Assembly (NCBI GenBank): GCA_034440575.1
Contig: JAOTOL010001305.1
Location: 229,001-293,000, forward strand
Source: Imbricaverruca yamaguchii
Taxonomy: Eukaryota; Arthropoda; Thecostraca; Neoverrucidae
Direction: 5' to 3'
DNA: 64,000 bases
Shown here: in pieces, positions 62,079 to 64,000 of the stretch
Layout of the letters: the number at the start of each line of letters is the position of its first letter
Numbering within the stretch: position 1 is the stretch's first letter
Program-made: the position numbers and the translations under genes
The notes under the pieces: generated by a model
What the model saw: only the letters and a program-made list of their open reading frames with translations
Database searches by the model: none
What the model was told of the DNA's origin: nothing

Positions 62079-62242
62079 TCGGAAGGCGAGCGAGTTTTAG
62101 ATAGACTTTCCATGGAAAGAAGGAACACTGCAATTTACGAAATCGGACAACTTTCCGTTTAAAAGCAGGTAACACTTCGGCTGCTTGCAACATTCGTTTA
62201 TTAAACAAAATTGCGTGCGGACTGGATGAATGGTCCGCACAC

Positions 62243-62760
62243 TAGGTGGTGCGGACTGGATATGCGCATGGATATCCACTTGACACGGGTGACCGAGCGG
62301 ATGGGATAGAGGTTTGTGAAAATATATTCATTTGGATTGGAAAACGGACTGACTCTGTAAAGTTTCCACCAATAAATGAAAACAAAATAATCATAGTTAC
62401 TTATGAGTTGTAACGAGACATTTACATAATAGAGCGTTCGGATTTGAAGAATATCTTGTGAGTTTTAAACAAAATATTTTTCTTAAATCTCACTAATTAC
62501 CAATTGCATTGTCATACTCATACTTGGAGATATCCTCAAGGTCGGGTACAAGGATATGCAGCTTGAACTGCATTCATTCCACTATTTTCTCAGGTTTCAG
62601 TCATCATCAAATTGTTCATTCATTCAGTTGACTGCCGTTACATTGCAATCAATGAGCTTGTGGATATACTACCTATGATCACATTCAGCAGCCCACCCAT
62701 TCCACATGCGACTTTATTCTCAGCAAGGTAAATACCTACATCCCCAATTGTATTCGCGAG
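62243..62760. mobile_element. Diverged left-end fragment of the 14.4-kb transposon family
   Basis: Starting at TAGGTGGTGCGGACTGGATA, the sequence aligns with 14449 onward. Shared landmarks in the same order are GGATATCC(A/G)(C/T)TTGA, GCGGAT.GG.TAGAG, a (A)AACAAAA(T/C)AATCATA block, ATTGTCATACT, ATTCATTCCACT and CATTCAGCAGCC..(C)CATCC/TTCC.CATGC followed by CTTTATT. It then stops where the 14-kb element would begin its 32-bp module. No transposase and no right end seen. An 8-bp perfect inverted repeat (GTGCGGAC/GTCCGCAC) sits just before it at about 62214-62240. Confidence 0.5.
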
Positions 62761-62849
62761 TTTAGCAAACCAATTCCATAAAATGCATTAACATTTGGTA
62801 TGAGTCAGATTGCATTCATAATATAACACTACACAAGCATGAGCAAAAT

Positions 62850-63490
62850 GGAAACAGTAAAAGAACAGCATACAGATGGAACACCGGACACGTGCAGTCA
62901 ATTTGTGCAGGACGTAGTTGACCATCGCGATGAACTCGCCCCGTGTCCGAGAAACGGCAGTGGCCGGCGGCAGTAGTTCTAGGACGCGGCTGCCAGGGAG
63001 GAGAAAGCTCTGAGTTCCATGCTGAGGCGGAAAGACGGTGACTTCAGCGCCCCAGGTGCCGTCGCAAGGGTGGAGCGCCGGTGGACGACCAACCACCACC
63101 GCCTGAACAGGGAACGGATCATCTCAGGGGCCGGCGGATCATTCATGGCTCTTAGCACAGCGATGTTATCGCGGCTGGTGACGAGGTTACGGACACTACG
63201 CTAGCCCAGCGCTGCTACTGTCAGCGTGGTGCTACTGTCAGGGTAGTGCGATCACGACGGCGAGCACCAGAGACGATCCCAGCCCAAGTTATTCGCTCTT
63301 TGCACTATTCCGAGGTGACACTGGGCAGCCCCGCCCCAGACGGAGAGTCTGTATAGGATGTGTGGGAAGACGTGGGACTGAATAAGGAGTTTGCGTGCTT
63401 CGGGTGTGCAATGGTAATGGATTTTGTGGTGACAGAGCAAGATTGATTTGCGCTTTTGACAACGTGGAATATGCGCTGACACCATTCGCC
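62850..63490 (-). pseudogene. Non-LTR reverse transcriptase thumb and C-terminal fragment
   Basis: The minus strand from about 63490 reads RCQKRKSILLCHHKIHYH, then EARKLLIQSHVFPHILYRLS and VWGGAAQCHLGIVQRANN. This is the '..R..LI.S.VFPHI.Y...VWG......L...Q...N' thumb motif. After a gap, a second frame at about 62900-63080 gives GSRVLELLPPATAVSRTRGE, matching the C-terminal 'G...WN.LP......' block. Frame changes and stops lie between. It is a dead fragment; clade unassigned. Confidence 0.5.
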
Positions 63491-64000
63491 ATTCAGTATT
63501 CTCGTTGACACCATCAAATAATGTGACATGTGGACTCGCCCATTGGCAGATGGTTCTTTTCGAGGTATCGTCCGAAAATAGTAAACCGTCGTCATTGTGA
63601 AATTATGCTTTGGTTCTAAAACACGAAACAAAATTTCATCACCATGTATTATCTTGGAATAGTTTGACACCAAAAACCAGGCTTGTATGTACATAATGAT
63701 ACCGATGAGCGGGTAAAACGTTTGGATCTAAGAAAGTGAACAAACTAGTCTTTCTTCAAACTGGTCCTGAAAGCGCCACACACGTTCTGAAAAATATAGA
63801 GCGGTACCAAATGCACAGATCATACGACAGACCAGGATCATGGCGCCGTGCTCTTTCGCACCGCGCAAACTCTTTCCTTCTACCTCTATTATTGAATGTT
63901 TTGAATCTCAATGTGGTAAAGGTCACGGAAAAACAAAATGTCAACACTGCTAATGACAGAAGCTATCCAAATCTGACAATGGACACATATCGCCACATTT
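63491..64000. other. No gene recognised
   Basis: This may contain upstream parts of the minus-strand RT fragment, but no block is readable. Nothing else seen. Confidence 0.3.

Overview
The window is nuclear DNA from a multicellular eukaryote, most likely an invertebrate animal. It holds no operons, long intron-free host genes, CRISPR arrays or bacterial promoters. It is dominated by animal-type retrotransposons, DNA-transposon remains, tRNA-derived SINE-like pieces and a very large number of minisatellites and microsatellites. CG dinucleotides are common in unannotated sequence, which argues against a heavily methylated vertebrate genome. I cannot name the species.

Layout. 0-1.3 kb: 3' end of an RNase H-bearing (I-like) LINE. 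2.9-4.0 kb: fossil minisatellite. 4.1-10 kb: tRNA-like SINE head, an 81-bp duplication and possible minus-strand exons. 12-13.9 kb: tRNA-like piece and small minisatellites. 14,449-18,518: a 4,070-bp non-autonomous DNA transposon with hAT-like ends and imperfect 8-bp target duplications, carrying 34 exact-length 32-bp units. 18.6-20.5 kb: the best host-exon candidates, minus strand. 22-28 kb: reverse-transcriptase (RT) debris, a suspicious homopolymer block and a 19-bp minisatellite. 29.55-33.12 kb: a CR1-type LINE (SGNH-esterase ORF1, endonuclease, RT) with two frameshifts and one stop. 34-45 kb: more RT debris and minisatellites, including about 60 copies of an 18-mer. 47.6-50.2 kb: a decayed, GC-rich, intronless transposase-like gene of a family I cannot name. 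52.2-55.6 kb: a second fossil tandem block interrupted by a CR1 fragment and a 285-bp palindrome. 57-64 kb: tRNA-derived SINE, 64-bp minisatellite, a diverged relative of the 14-kb element's left end, and RT fragments.

Function. Almost nothing here looks alive. The CR1 copies are the youngest elements: the two differ at only about 25 positions over about 930 bp. RNase H-LINE, CR1 and at least one further LINE type are represented, plus a hAT-like DNA transposon. Host coding content, if any, is limited to short candidate exons with GT-AG edges and consistent phase; these are inferred and unrecognised. The most unusual items are the minisatellite-carrying transposon, the decayed transposase-like gene, and the palindrome with a hammerhead-like centre.
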